64,000 nucleotides of DNA, from NCBI GenBank assembly GCA_946902985.2, contig OX336388.2:1700443978-1700507977 (forward strand). The letters run 5' to 3'. The notes below the pieces were generated by a model. The model made no database searches, was not told the origin of the DNA, and saw nothing but the letters and a program-made list of their open reading frames with translations. The stretch's first letter is position 1; each line of letters starts with the position of its first letter. This document shows, one piece after another, positions 20,244 through 30,010 of this stretch. Position numbers and translations under genes: made by a program. The DNA is from Meconema thalassinum (Eukaryota > Arthropoda > Insecta > Orthoptera > Tettigoniidae).

Positions 20244-21446
20244 TCATTGGTCCGTCTGTGTCCCTCCGTAGGCTGCCAGGCGATCTCGATGCACGATCTT
20301 CATCTTCGCCCTCGGGCTCCGCTGGATCCTGTAGACGACATCGTTGATCCGTTTCACGACCCGGTACGGGCCCTCCCAGGACTTCTGCAGTTTGGGTGAC
20401 AGGCCATTCTTCCGTAACGGGTTGAAGAGCCAGACCAGGTCGTCCTCGTGGAATCCGCCGGCATCCGTCTGTTGGTCGTATCGGGTCTTCATTCGGTCGG
20501 TCTCGATCCGCAGTTTCCTCCTCGCGAACGCGTGCACGTCCTCCAGTTGGTCGACCAGTTCTTGACAATACTGGCTTACCGGGACCGGATCATTCCCAGG
20601 TCGGCCGAAGGCAAGATCAACTGGTAGACGGAGTTCCCTCCCAAACATGGCCCGGGCTGGTGTGCACCCGGTGGCTTCATGCACGGCGGTGCGGTAGGCC
20701 AGGAGAAATAGAGGAAGATGTCTGTCCCAATCCCTCTGGTGCTCGCTGACGACCATTCGGAGATGGTTCTCGATGGTGCGATTGAATCGCTCTACCATCC
20801 CGTTGGACTGAGGGTGTAGCGGCGGCGTCCTTGTCTTCCGGATTCCCAGCAGCTGGCATAGGTTCTGGAACACCTGCGACTCGAAGTTCCTCCCTTGGTC
20901 GGAGTGCAGCTCCAGGGGTACTCCATACCGGCTGACGAATTCCTTCACCAGGGTCTCTGCGATCGTCGCGGCTTCTTGGTTAGGGAGCGCATACGCCTCC
21001 GGCCATTTGGTGAAGTAGTCGCTGACGACCAATACGTAGCGGTTCCCTGCCTCGCTTAACGGGAATGGCCCAGCAACATCGATGGCCACTCTCTCCATGG
21101 GGCCGCCCACGTTGTAGGTCTTCAGTGGACCCCGTCGTCTTCGTCCTGGGCCCTTGCTGGCTGCGCAATCGTGGCACCTCGCGCAGTGGTTCTCCACGTC
21201 AGTTCGGCATCCGATCCAGTAGAACCACTCTCTCAGCTTCTCCAGGGTCTTCTTTATCCCTAGGTGTCCACCAGATGATCCTCCATGGACTTCCTTCAGG
21301 ACTTCCTCCGTCATAGCCTTTGGAACGACGACTTGTTCCCGAGATGTCTTCCCGTCGGTGCTCTCCCAGGTACGGCATATGAGGCCATCCCTCACAACCA
21401 GCGAGTCCCACTGCGCCCAGTAGGACTTAAACTTTGGGCTGCACAC
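20244..21446 (-). CDS. Gypsy integrase
   Basis: 400 codons. H2C2 zinc module: H54, H61 and the HCARCHDC cysteines near 89-95. Catalytic core: D123 (AIDVAGPF), D183 (HSDQG) and E219 (NGMVERFN), giving the exact D-59-D-35-E spacing of active retroviral-type integrases. The C-terminal domain has the GPYRVV motif typical of GPY/F modules, which may guide target choice. It stays in the same codon phase as the RT ORF upstream but is separated from it by a short stretch with two small frame shifts. It begins MCSPKFKSYWAQW; that Met is an in-frame internal codon, not a proven start. This is the best preserved enzyme in the window. Confidence 0.93.
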   Translation of the reverse strand: MCSPKFKSYWAQWDSLVVRDGLICRTWESTDGKTSREQVVVPKAMTEEVLKEVHGGSSGGHLGIKKTLEKLREWFYWIGCRTDVENHCARCHDCAASKGPGRRRRGPLKTYNVGGPMERVAIDVAGPFPLSEAGNRYVLVVSDYFTKWPEAYALPNQEAATIAETLVKEFVSRYGVPLELHSDQGRNFESQVFQNLCQLLGIRKTRTPPLHPQSNGMVERFNRTIENHLRMVVSEHQRDWDRHLPLFLLAYRTAVHEATGCTPARAMFGRELRLPVDLAFGRPGNDPVPVSQYCQELVDQLEDVHAFARRKLRIETDRMKTRYDQQTDAGGFHEDDLVWLFNPLRKNGLSPKLQKSWEGPYRVVKRINDVVYRIQRSPRAKMKIVHRDRLAAYGGTQTDQ

Positions 21447-21497
21447 TCACAATATTCCACCCGGGTCTGGGGACACAGGCCCTCTTCCATTCGGCTA

Positions 21498-22955
21498 TCA
21501 GTCCCAGGTCATCATCTTCTGCTTGTGCCCGCGTGAAAGATTCGCGGCTCCAGCTCCCTTGAAGTTCCACGGTAGTCCTTCGGCACTGTATCCCGGTGTT
21601 CTCCTCCCTTCGGGCACAGAAGGTGTAGTCTTCGGGGCAGGTCTTCGAGACAGGGCGTCGGCGTTAGAATGCAGTTGGCCTTTCCTGTGCTGAATCTCAA
21701 AGTTGTACTGTTGAAGCCTCTCTAACCACCGCGCGAGTTGACCCTCGGGCTGCTTGAAGTTCAGGAGCCACCGCAGGGATGAATGGTCGGTCCTGATGAG
21801 AAATTCTTGCCCGTACAGGTACTTGTGGAAGTGTTCAACGGTCTTCACGATGGCGAGCAGCTCCTTCCTGGTGACGCAGTAGTTCCTTTCTGGCTTTGAC
21901 AAGGCCTTGCTGAAGTAGGCCACTACTCTCTCCTCGCCGTCCACTACTTGCGACAGGATCCCCCCTATGCCAAAGTCGCTGGCATCGGTGGCGACGATGA
22001 ACCTTGTTCCAGGTCTGGGGTAGGCCAGAATAGGCGCGGTGATCAGAGCCTGCTTAAGTTGTTCGAAGGCACTGTGGCATTCTGCTGTCCACGTGAAGAG
22101 TTGGTCCTTCTCAGTCAGTCGATGTAAAGGTTTGGCGATGTCGGCGAATCCTCTCACGAAGCGACGGTAATAAGTGCAGAGTCCCAGGAAGCTTCGTAGT
22201 TGGGACTTGTCCTTCGGAACTGGCCACTCCCTCACAGCTGCGGTCTTCTCTGGGTCGGTGCGCACCCCTTCCTCGGAGACGATATGCCCAAGGTACTGGA
22301 CCCGCTTCTGGAAGAGCTGACACTTCTTGGGGCTCAACTTCAGCTGGGCAGCCCGTAGCTTCAACAAGATCTCCTTCAGGTTGCTGTAGTGCTCCTCGAA
22401 GCTTCTCCCCAGAACGATGACGTCGTCTAGGTAGACCAGGCAGGTTTTCCAGTGTAGTCCCCTCAGAATGGACTCCATTAGCCTTTCGAAGGTCGCAGGG
22501 GCCTTGCACAGACCGAATGGCATGACGGTGAACTGCCAGAGCCCGCTGCCCACAGAGAACGCAGTTTTCTCGCGGTCCTTAGGGTGGACCTCCACCTGCC
22601 AGTAGCCACTCTTCAAATCCAAGGTGGAGAACCATCTCGACCCTGATATGGTGTCCAGGGTGTCGTCGATCCGAGGTAGAGGGTAGCTGTCCTTCTTCGT
22701 GACGTCATTCACCCGCCTGTAATCCACGCAGAACCTGGTGGAACCGTCTTTCTTCTTCACTAGCACGACCGGAGAACTCCAAGGACTATGTGATGGCTCG
22801 ATCACCCCTTGCTCCTTCATCTCTTCTACCATCCGGTCGACTTCGGCTTGCTTGGCGAGCGGGACACGTCGGAACGGGGCCCTAATCGGTGCGCTGTCCC
22901 CAACGTCGATTCTGTGCTGAACCAAGCTTGTCCTGCCGAAGTCTTTGCTCCCCAC
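21498..22955 (-). CDS. Gypsy reverse transcriptase and RNase H
   Basis: 485 codons. RT: CVDYRRVND (about 76-84), LDLKSGYW (112-119), YLDD at 175-178. RNase H: ATDASDFGIGG from about 322, the conserved E in TRKELLA, and HSNADALSRR near 429. The true pol frame is open further upstream (to about 23150), where it overlaps the gag frame. The tail after RRPAPK drifts out of frame near 21535, where another frame carries the expected DDLGLIAEW linker. The enzyme copies the element RNA into DNA and degrades the template. Confidence 0.93.
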   Translation of the reverse strand: MGSKDFGRTSLVQHRIDVGDSAPIRAPFRRVPLAKQAEVDRMVEEMKEQGVIEPSHSPWSSPVVLVKKKDGSTRFCVDYRRVNDVTKKDSYPLPRIDDTLDTISGSRWFSTLDLKSGYWQVEVHPKDREKTAFSVGSGLWQFTVMPFGLCKAPATFERLMESILRGLHWKTCLVYLDDVIVLGRSFEEHYSNLKEILLKLRAAQLKLSPKKCQLFQKRVQYLGHIVSEEGVRTDPEKTAAVREWPVPKDKSQLRSFLGLCTYYRRFVRGFADIAKPLHRLTEKDQLFTWTAECHSAFEQLKQALITAPILAYPRPGTRFIVATDASDFGIGGILSQVVDGEERVVAYFSKALSKPERNYCVTRKELLAIVKTVEHFHKYLYGQEFLIRTDHSSLRWLLNFKQPEGQLARWLERLQQYNFEIQHRKGQLHSNADALSRRPAPKTTPSVPEGRRTPGYSAEGLPWNFKGAGAANLSRGHKQKMMTWD

Positions 22956-22965
22956 GGAGAAGATG

Positions 22966-24756
22966 TCATGGAATTCGCGTAGCAGGTCCTGAAGTTGGCG
23001 TGATTGTTCCTCGTCTAAATGGTCCTGGGATCCTTGGTACAGCTTCTGTAGTTCTTCTGGCAGTGTGCGTCTTCTTCGGTTGTCCGTCTGCAGGTGTCCG
23101 TCCGTCGTATCTGTGATGCGGGCAATCCAGGTAACGTGCGTGCTCGCAGACTCCTAGGTTGGTGTCCCGGTGAACCGTAATGTCGTAGTCGTTCAGGTTG
23201 GACAGGCGGACGTACGGCCGAGACGTCGTGTTGATGAGAGTCTTGGCAACTAGCAATCCTTTTGTCTGGATGTCCTCATATTTTGGCTCGATGACAGCCG
23301 CCACTCCCTCAGCAGTTCCGTCGATAATTACGGCAGCGCTGACCTCCGTCCTGGCGGGAACGATGACGTCTTCTCTCCACCTTACTCGTCGTGCGGTGAT
23401 GGACTCGTGCGCAGGTTGCAAAGCAAGTTCCTCACCTCCGAAGTGCAGAGTGTTGGTACTCAGATCGAAGATGATGTTGTTCTGATCCAGGAAGTCCAGT
23501 CCGATGATCACTTCATTTGATACGTCAGCCACAAGCACTGGATGCTTTATCGCCCGTCGACCAATGACGAACTCCAGTGATGCTTCGCCATGTACCGATG
23601 CGGTCTCTCCGGTCGCGGTTATTAGCTGGAGGTTCCTTTGTGTGGGTTGCACTCTCCACTTCGGGATCACGGTGGGACTGACGATGGTCCTCGATGCTCC
23701 CGTGTCGATTAGCATGGGCCAGCTCTCTCCGTTGACGACTCCGTCGACCATCAGGCTGCTATTGTCCCTCCGTAACTTCGTCACACGAACTTGGACTGCC
23801 GGGGCTTGGCGACTGTCACAAGCCAACCTTTGCCCCCCAAGGCTGGCTGATACTTGCTTTCCTGGGCCGCGCGGTTTCCCTACGACTGACTGTCCCGACG
23901 GAAACCCTTGGCGGCGGCGATCACCGCCCTTGCTCAGGTGGCCTCTCTTACGGCAGGTCCGGCAGGTCGGTAGACCTCTTCCGGGCCGCCTCTCCGGATG
24001 TCCTTCGGCTACGTTTTTGTTGGTGGTACTGCGACGCTTGACGAACCGGCCTAGCGCCTCCATCAGTTCATCGGCCAGGGGCTTGGTCTTGTCGGCTTTT
24101 ACTGGTTTGTCGACGTCCACTTGACGCACCCGCGCGTGCATTCTGGATGCCTGTTTTGCCGTCTCGAACTCAAGTGCGTGGCTCAGCGCATCTGCCAGGG
24201 TCTTATTGCGCGCGAGTCGCAGCGCCTGTTGACTGTCCGAGTCCCGTAGCCCGTCGGTGAAGGTCTGCGTCGCAATCTGTTCCAGAAAGTCGGCCGGCGC
24301 TGTTGGATAGGCGAGCCTTACGAGGCGTGCGATGCCCATCTCGAACTCCTGCAGGGTTTCCGCGTTCTTCTGTACCCGGGTCCGGAGCTGCATCTGGTAG
24401 GCCTGCTGAAGATGGCTATCTCCATATCGGGACTCCATATGGGCGATCAGTGAAGCGTAGTCCTGGGATCCAGTCGGGATGGCCTGAAGGACGTTAAGGG
24501 CGTCGCCTCTCAGCGCTACAATGAGAGCTGTAGCCTTTTCCGTGCTGTTCCAGTTGTTTATTGAACAGGCTGCCTCGAACTGACGTAAATAGGTGCTCCA
24601 CGGGATCTTTCCGTCGAAGGTTGGGGGCGTCACTCTGCTCTGTCCCGTTCCTGATATTCCCGGTGTACCTGTGGGCGGGCGTCGGCGCAGCTCGGCAACT
24701 TCCTTTTGAAGAGCGTTGAATCTCGCTTCCATCCCCGTCGACGGGCGTTGGTTCAA
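22966..24756 (-). CDS. Gypsy gag and protease
   Basis: 596 codons. The capsid-like retrotransposon gag domain spans about 45-200 (TFDGKIPWSTYLRQFEAAC, then FTDGLRD). A CCHC knuckle near 265-278 reads CRTCRKRGHLSKGG, so the last cysteine is lost. The retropepsin has LIDTGAS at 349-355 with the catalytic Asp at 351 and IIGLDFL further on. The first residues are set by the TAA at 24766-24768; the same frame continues upstream to 25317, so this is the C-terminal part of a longer gag. Downstream, the real coding frame changes near 23145 into the pol frame, either by mutation or programmed frameshift, and the last ~60 residues here are probably not native. Confidence 0.9.
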   Translation of the reverse strand: MNQRPSTGMEARFNALQKEVAELRRRPPTGTPGISGTGQSRVTPPTFDGKIPWSTYLRQFEAACSINNWNSTEKATALIVALRGDALNVLQAIPTGSQDYASLIAHMESRYGDSHLQQAYQMQLRTRVQKNAETLQEFEMGIARLVRLAYPTAPADFLEQIATQTFTDGLRDSDSQQALRLARNKTLADALSHALEFETAKQASRMHARVRQVDVDKPVKADKTKPLADELMEALGRFVKRRSTTNKNVAEGHPERRPGRGLPTCRTCRKRGHLSKGGDRRRQGFPSGQSVVGKPRGPGKQVSASLGGQRLACDSRQAPAVQVRVTKLRRDNSSLMVDGVVNGESWPMLIDTGASRTIVSPTVIPKWRVQPTQRNLQLITATGETASVHGEASLEFVIGRRAIKHPVLVADVSNEVIIGLDFLDQNNIIFDLSTNTLHFGGEELALQPAHESITARRVRWREDVIVPARTEVSAAVIIDGTAEGVAAVIEPKYEDIQTKGLLVAKTLINTTSRPYVRLSNLNDYDITVHRDTNLGVCEHARYLDCPHHRYDGRTPADGQPKKTHTARRTTEAVPRIPGPFRRGTITPTSGPATRIP

Positions 24757-24765
24757 TTCAGAAAT

Positions 24766-25317
24766 TTATTTTTGTAAAGCGTTGAATTTTTCTTCCACCC
24801 CCGTCAGTGGGCGTTGGCGCAGTTCGGCAACTTCCTCTTGTAAGGCGTCGAACTTCTTTTCTACTGCTGTGACTTCCTCACGTAGGCCCTGGCAGACGGT
24901 GTTGACTTCCTGACGCAGACCCTGTTCCAATTTCTTTTGACATTCCTGTAATTTCGTCAGCAGACACTCTTCCAGATTTTTCTGGCCATCCAGAAATTTG
25001 GCGGTTAGGTCCTCTGCTAGCTTATTCTGACCGTCTTCTAATTTGGAAGTTAGGTCCTCGGCTAAACTTTTCTGGCTGTCTTCCATCTTCTTCAGGTCCT
25101 CCGCTAACTTATTTTGACCGTCTTCCATCTTCTTCTGGCCGTCTTCTAGCTTCTTCTGGCAGTCTTCTAATTTGGCAGTTAGGTCCTTGGTTAAATTCTT
25201 CTGGCCGTCTTCTAATTTGGCAGTTAGGTCCTTGGTTAAATTCTTCTGGCCGCCTTCTAATTTGGCAGTTAGGTCCTTGGTTAAATTCTTCTGGCCGTCC
25301 TCCATTTTGGTTTCCAT
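24766..25317 (-). CDS. Gypsy gag N-terminal coiled coil with tandem repeats
   Basis: 184 codons, in phase with 22966-24756 and separated from it by one TAA. It is made of charged heptad-like repeats. A 15-residue unit (DGQKNLTKDLTAKLE) occurs three times in a row at the N-terminus, followed by degenerate units. Near the C-terminus a ~22-residue unit (EEKFNALQKEVAELRQRP type) occurs three times, the third after the stop. A long coiled coil probably multimerises gag. A better start is the ATG at 25358 (MEAQLAALLEKLNA), which would join this frame if one base lost near 25320 were present. Confidence 0.85.
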   Translation of the reverse strand: METKMEDGQKNLTKDLTAKLEGGQKNLTKDLTAKLEDGQKNLTKDLTAKLEDCQKKLEDGQKKMEDGQNKLAEDLKKMEDSQKSLAEDLTSKLEDGQNKLAEDLTAKFLDGQKNLEECLLTKLQECQKKLEQGLRQEVNTVCQGLREEVTAVEKKFDALQEEVAELRQRPLTGVEEKFNALQK

Positions 25318-25465
25318 GCATTTAACTTTTCTAGCAATGCTGCCAATTGCGCCTCCATTTTAGTTGTTTGTCTTGTAAAGGGCATGCACTCACACGAAAA
25401 TTAGAGAAAATGACCTGCTCGGGTTTTGAAACCAGGACCGTCAGGTGTTGTGCTTGAGTTCGTAA

Positions 25466-25482
25466 TCCGGCTTCTGACACCA
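25466..25482 (-). promoter_or_regulatory. Gypsy primer-binding site
   Basis: Minus-strand TGGTGTCAGAAGCCGG starts 2 nt inside the 5' LTR. It begins TGG as expected for pairing with a tRNA 3' end. Confidence 0.7.
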
Positions 25483-25484
25483 GT

Positions 25485-26163
25485 TGTTACGTGCCACCCC
25501 CCTAGTGGCACTTTTGTTAACTGGATTACGGTGGGTTGATGCACAACACAGGTTGTTCCTTTAAATGAAATAATTAACTTTATTGCGGCCAGAACATACA
25601 CCACTCATCAGTAATTACAGACAATTAGAACCTTACTCCAGTCTCCTCAAGTCTCTTCCTTGAGCGCTCTTGCCCCTTTCACTTGTCAACAAACCACAGA
25701 AGTTAAACCGTCTTAATGAGTCCGGTGGCCTTGACAGAAACTACCTGCCCCTCTTCTTCATGTACACCAACTAAAGTTACTTACGGTAATCCGCTACCCG
25801 CTGTTTCGCTGTCCACAAGCTGGGGAAACAATGTCACTGGATTTCATAACTCGCACGGCACTTCGTCACCACACTTCTGTCGCACTCGCTCAAAAACACA
25901 CACACACACAGAAAACTCGGTCCCCTCACTGTTGAAGCCGCTTATATGGCAGGCTGGTGACTCAATGAATTCTAGAATCGTCCAGGACACACGGCTTCTC
26001 GACATTTCCTTCGCTGGCGGGGTCACGAACATTCTGGACCATACCTTTGTCCTAGTAGTCCTGTTGCATAAGGCGCACGCAATACTCGAGGCAAGGCACA
26101 GCCTAGCCCTGGGGCAGTTGTGACTCATGCGGCGAGCGATGACACAAACTCACAGCCGTAACA
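25485..26163 (-). repeat. Gypsy 5' LTR (right)
   Basis: 679 bp. It retains AATAAA on the minus strand near 25578-25583; the left LTR has AATATA there. Confidence 0.95.
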
Positions 26164-26167
26164 ATAT
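26164..26167. repeat. target-site duplication atat, right flank of Gypsy element
   Basis: Copy of 19526-19529. Confidence 0.8.
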
Positions 26168-26656
26168 ATTGTAAAAACAACCAATGAAGATGAAACTGTT
26201 ATTTGGCGATGTTCAAAACAACGATCCAAAAAGTGCCGAGGAATGTTTGAAACAAAAGACTCCAACGTACTTACTTCAAAAGAACATCATTGTGAATCTC
26301 AAATTAATACACATTTAAATAAGCAAAATACTCGAACCAAGGTAAAAAAGCAAATCCAAGAAAAATATATTGCTGCTCAAGATAGTGCATTGTTTGTTAA
26401 ATAGCATTTATCATCACCTCAAAAAGTCATGTTAGGACAGATGTCAACGTTCAAAAAACCCTTAACACTATCAAAAGCAACGCAGACTCTACAAGAGGTC
26501 CCTGTGGAAAACAAACAAGAGGAATTGGATAGTTCTAATGATGTTGAGAATGATGATGATGATGACGATGATGATAATGATGGTGACAATGACTATAATA
26601 ATTTTGATGATAATATTCTAAATGAGGATGATGATGATAATTATGAAAAAGAGTAG
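26168..26656 (+). pseudogene. FLYWCH zinc-finger coding sequence, 3' part with acidic tail
   Basis: Continues the finger from 19470-19529: VIWRCSKQRSKKCRGMF then EHHCES gives the W-x-C...C...H-x-C zinc ligands of FLYWCH. FLYWCH fingers bind DNA or proteins in the nucleus and are common in insect chromatin proteins and in some MULE transposases. The frame meets TAG at 26401-26403, then is open again through MLGQMSTFKKPL to a very acidic Asp-rich tail and a TAG at 26654-26656. The sequence is thus broken twice, by the Gypsy insertion and by the internal stop. Whether it was a host gene or part of a transposon cannot be decided; no MULE transposase is seen nearby. Confidence 0.7.
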
Positions 26657-27026
26657 GATGAGGATTTTATGTCTATAAAACCATTGCGGCTTCCCCAGTT
26701 TTTAAGAACAAGAGTACCTGGAGAGAGTTATAAAAGTATCTACAACAAGCGCTGTGTTTAAAAATCTATATCGAACAATGGTAAAGAGATAGAGAGTTGA
26801 ATTCAGTGTGTAACTATTATAAAATGAAATTAATAAAAATATTGTATGGGTATTGTCTTTCTTAATTACTATCCCCATGTCCCACTATTAATGCAATTGT
26901 TAACCATCAACAGTCTCTGACTATGTTCAGAAAGAGAGTGGCCTTAAACAATACACTATATCTATGGTTTGTGTACCGAGTATCATAATAATAAAGTGTG
27001 GCCAAGCCATGTTAAGGCAATAGTTA
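26657..27026. other. non-coding stretch
   Basis: AT-rich; nothing recognised apart from possible AATAAAA near 26830. Confidence 0.3.
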
Positions 27027-27112
27027 TGTCAGGTAAGGGATTCGAACCCTTGCTTCCTTATACAGGAAATTTGATCTTAAGTCAAACACCTTAACCACTC
27101 GGCCAACCTGAC
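27027..27112 (-). tRNA. tRNA-Leu (anticodon UAA)
   Basis: Minus-strand 86-nt gene. The acceptor stem GTCAGGT/ACCTGAC pairs fully, followed by discriminator A. The D arm contains A box GGCCGAGTGGTTAAGG. The anticodon stem is TTTGA/TCAAA with loop CTTAAGA, giving anticodon TAA. There is a long variable arm (TTTCCTG...), as in class II tRNAs, and the T arm is AAGGGTTCGAATCCCTT with B box. No intron. All stems are intact, unlike the SINE heads in this window, so it is probably functional. A plus-strand A run needed as the minus-strand terminator is weak downstream. Confidence 0.95.
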
Positions 27113-27394
27113 AGTTACAAATTTAATTAGTCTTGTGGACTTGAGTGTTTACAAAACTTTTTCCAGTATACATTGACTAAACCACTTGCTTGTTTTGAAA
27201 TATAGATTTTGTTTTGTTTTACCATAACATTGCAGTTATAAGTCTTGTGAACTGGGTGTTTAATATAAGGTTAAAGGCATTTTAAAATAATTTTAGAAAA
27301 GCTCTTAGGTATCGTGTCATGGGTTTTAGTAATGCATTACTGTTCGTTGACTAACATTTACCGTTACACAACATTATTTTGGTGAACTTACATG
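27113..27394. other. non-coding stretch
   Basis: AT-rich; nothing recognised. Confidence 0.3.
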
Positions 27395-27903
27395 TTGTTG
27401 TTTGAGTCTTTAGTCTTTTGACTGGTTTGATGCAGATCTCAACGCCTATTTGTCCCGAGCGAATCGTTTCATCTCTATATAGCTACCACACCTTACATTC
27501 AAGGCTATCTGTTTAACATATTCTAACCTTGGTCTACCCCGACAGTTCTTGTCCTCGACCCTTTCTTCCATAACTAAGTTTGCTATTCTTGGGTGTCTTA
27601 GTATGTGTCCTACCAACTTATCTCTTTACTTCATTAGCAGTCGCCAGAAACATCTCTTCTCCCCCACTCGTCTTAATACCTCTTTGTTTGTAACCGTATT
27701 TACCCATCTAATCTTCATCATTCTCCTGTAACACCACATTTCAAACACTTCAATTCTCCACTTTTCTGCTACACCAATTGTCTACGTTTTACTTTCATAG
27801 AGTGCCACGCTCCAGACAAAGGCCTTCAAAATGACTTCCTAATACCTAAATCTATATTCAGTGTCACCAGATTCTGTAGAAATGCTTTCCTTGTCTGAGC
27901 TAC
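27395..27903 (-). pseudogene. 5'-truncated LINE, 3' end (copy 1)
   Basis: Minus-strand decayed copy of the same LINE seen at 36138-36660 and 38655-39324. All three end at gaaagactgaagactcaaac followed by CAA repeats. It encodes broken pieces of the region after the RT fingers (EAFEMWCYRRMMKI..., GHILRHPGIA). Clade not assigned. Confidence 0.75.
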
Positions 27904-28112
27904 ATAAGAATCCTAATCGTCTCTGGTATAATGTCTTGTTTAGCAAACATAGTCGCTCAGTAGGTCTAAGCATTTTTTGTATATAACCCAAAATAGCAAA
28001 CAGTTTTTCTAAAACCCTACTCACTGGTCAACTGGCGAACAACGTCAGTTCAACACACTGCTTTACACATAAATGTAGTTAGGCCCTTTGACATAATTTG
28101 GATAAATCCATG

Positions 28113-28425
28113 GGCTAGTCCATAGGGACCAGGCCAAAGGGACTGGTCCATAGGGACCCGTCCACAGGGACCCGTCAACAAGGACTCGTCCACAAGGACC
28201 TGTTAACAAGGACTCGTCAACAGTGACCCGTCAACAATAACCCATCCACAGAGACCCGTCAACAAGAACCCGTCCACAGGGACCCGTCCACAGGGACTTG
28301 TCAACAAGGACTCGTCCACAAGGACCCGTCAACAATGACCCGTCAACAAGGACTCGTTCAAAAAAAGGGGGGGGGGTTAGTCAACAGGGGCTAGTTCAAA
28401 GGGACAAATCAACAGGGATCAACAT
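28113..28425. repeat. minisatellite, 15-bp unit, about 20 copies
   Basis: Unit close to agggacccgtccaca, alternating with aaggactcgtcaaca variants. A G run interrupts near 28366-28377. It is not coding despite the open frame at 28298-28510. Confidence 0.9.
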
Positions 28426-29659
28426 GCCCCTCTTTGATTATTGGATTGCCAATCGACAAGCGCCGCTTGGAATACTTTTTGATCACCCCTCGTGGGTTGG
28501 GTTATGTTAGGTTAGGTTACACTACAGCCGTCATGTTTAAAAAGCCCACCCTCTTAAAAAAGCTATGAGTGGGCATGCGTAAAAACAAAAAACAAGCATG
28601 TTAATTCATATTGGGTTTCCACCGTACACATGTCTCCTGTGTGGAACAACGTTTTATTTCATATTAGCATTCAAAGTCCCACATGTCGCACTTGGAAAGC
28701 GAGATTTTCTAAAAAAATACAAATTCACCCCCTAGTAGGGGTAGGTTTTATTTTGGGGTGTAAATGAGTTGTCCATTGGAAAGGGGGTGTCAGCCCGAGT
28801 TCAACGACACCTCATTCGTCAAAATCCGACCATGCGTTCGAGAGATATAGCACCGCCGCCATCTTGTGAGGTGGGTGAGGTGGAGGTGGTGCTAGAACCC
28901 GTACAAACACACTACTTACATCCTTGTGACATGCGTGTGTCTCAATCAAGCATCATGGACCGTGGAGTGTGTCCATATGCTCGATTCTCTTCACAGCTAT
29001 CTGTTTCACGCAAACTCCACTAGGATTTTCTCGACATAGGATCTGCTAACATTCGAGTGTTTGCTATTGATTCCAATGTTAGAATGCACTTAATTCTTCA
29101 AGGAACATCTTGCTTTTATAATTTACTCCACTAATAGCGATTTAGAGGGCAAGGCTGTCCTCCATTTTTCAGTCATAGGTCTCCTCTTTCTTTGTTTTGG
29201 TGACAGGGATATGACCTCGTAGTTATCATCAGCAACGGGTATTGAAATCTAGTCAATTAATTAACACACGGCAGGAATATAAAAAAATGGCGTAATAAAT
29301 GAAGTCTGCTTTTCAACATAAAGCTAATAACCCACGGGGCAGCATCAGCCTGCGAGATATCATTGTAACCCCTTCACATGCTGGCGTTCATTGATTCCAT
29401 TACCAATAACAACTATTGTATAGTACTCTTTTGTCCGTGTTTATTGGATCACAAGCTCACAGACACTGTGCATGGTGTTCTAATTCTACAAAGTAATATC
29501 GTATCAGTACAGCGCGTTTACAGATCAATAACGATCCGAAATGCTTTTCCAATCCAACACTGATAGCGACGATAAATAAAAGAGCGCATATTTCTCAGTT
29601 ATCTGTGTACCTTCTGTTACATTTAGTGATAGTCAATGTGTAGTCTCCACTGCATTCAC
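28426..29659. other. non-coding stretch
   Basis: No gene supported. A short TTAGG-like run (gttatgttaggttaggtt) lies at about 28500-28518. Confidence 0.4.
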
Positions 29660-29993
29660 CTTGTGCTGTAGTAGCTAGCATTCTTGACTGTCACTTCAGA
29701 GGTCCGGGTTTGATTCCGGCTCTGCCAAGAAATTTAATTCTGGTGTGAGAGTTGGAACAGGGTACACTCTCTTGAGGCAGAACTGAGAAGAGATGGGTTC
29801 TATTCTCACCCCATCCATCCTAGAAATGGTTTTCTATGGTTACCCATTTATACTCCAAAAGAATGTCGCCTCTACCCAAATTCCAGCCCTATTTCAAACA
29901 CACACTTGTACAGCCATCCCAAGGACACAGGTTATCAGAGAGATTCCACACACGCGTGACCACATGACCACGATATCTCAAGGTCCCTAAATC
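29660..29993 (+). repeat. tRNA-derived SINE, family A (plus)
   Basis: The head has a B box (GGGTTTGATTCC near 29706), and GGCTCTGCCAAGAAATT follows as in other family A copies. The core ggttttctatggttaccca matches the shared SINE core. The tail ends near tgaccacgatatctcaagg. Confidence 0.8.
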
Positions 29994-30010
29994 ATTCAGC
30001 AACATTAACA

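Larger units (their letters stand above)
19530..26163 (-). mobile_element. Ty3/Gypsy LTR retrotransposon, nearly intact
   Basis: Minus-strand element, 6.6 kb, with LTRs at 19530-20206 and 25485-26163, PBS, PPT, gag, protease, RT, RNase H and a DD35E integrase. The LTRs differ at about a dozen positions plus one 2-bp step in a CA run, so they are roughly 98% alike. It is GC-rich compared with its surroundings, and the sequence style (GVRTDPEKTAAVREWPVP, ARWLERLQQYNFEIQHR) belongs to a Gypsy group widespread in animals. Frame breaks seen: near 25320, TAA at 24766-24768, near 23145, and two small shifts between 21535 and 21450. There is no env gene. Confidence 0.96.

Noticed and set aside
28298..28510. 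70-codon ORF over the minisatellite
   Set aside because: It follows the 15-bp repeat, which is a multiple of three, so openness is trivial.
28500..28520. Telomeric origin from TTAGG motifs
   Set aside because: Only two or three imperfect units; too short for an interstitial telomere array.
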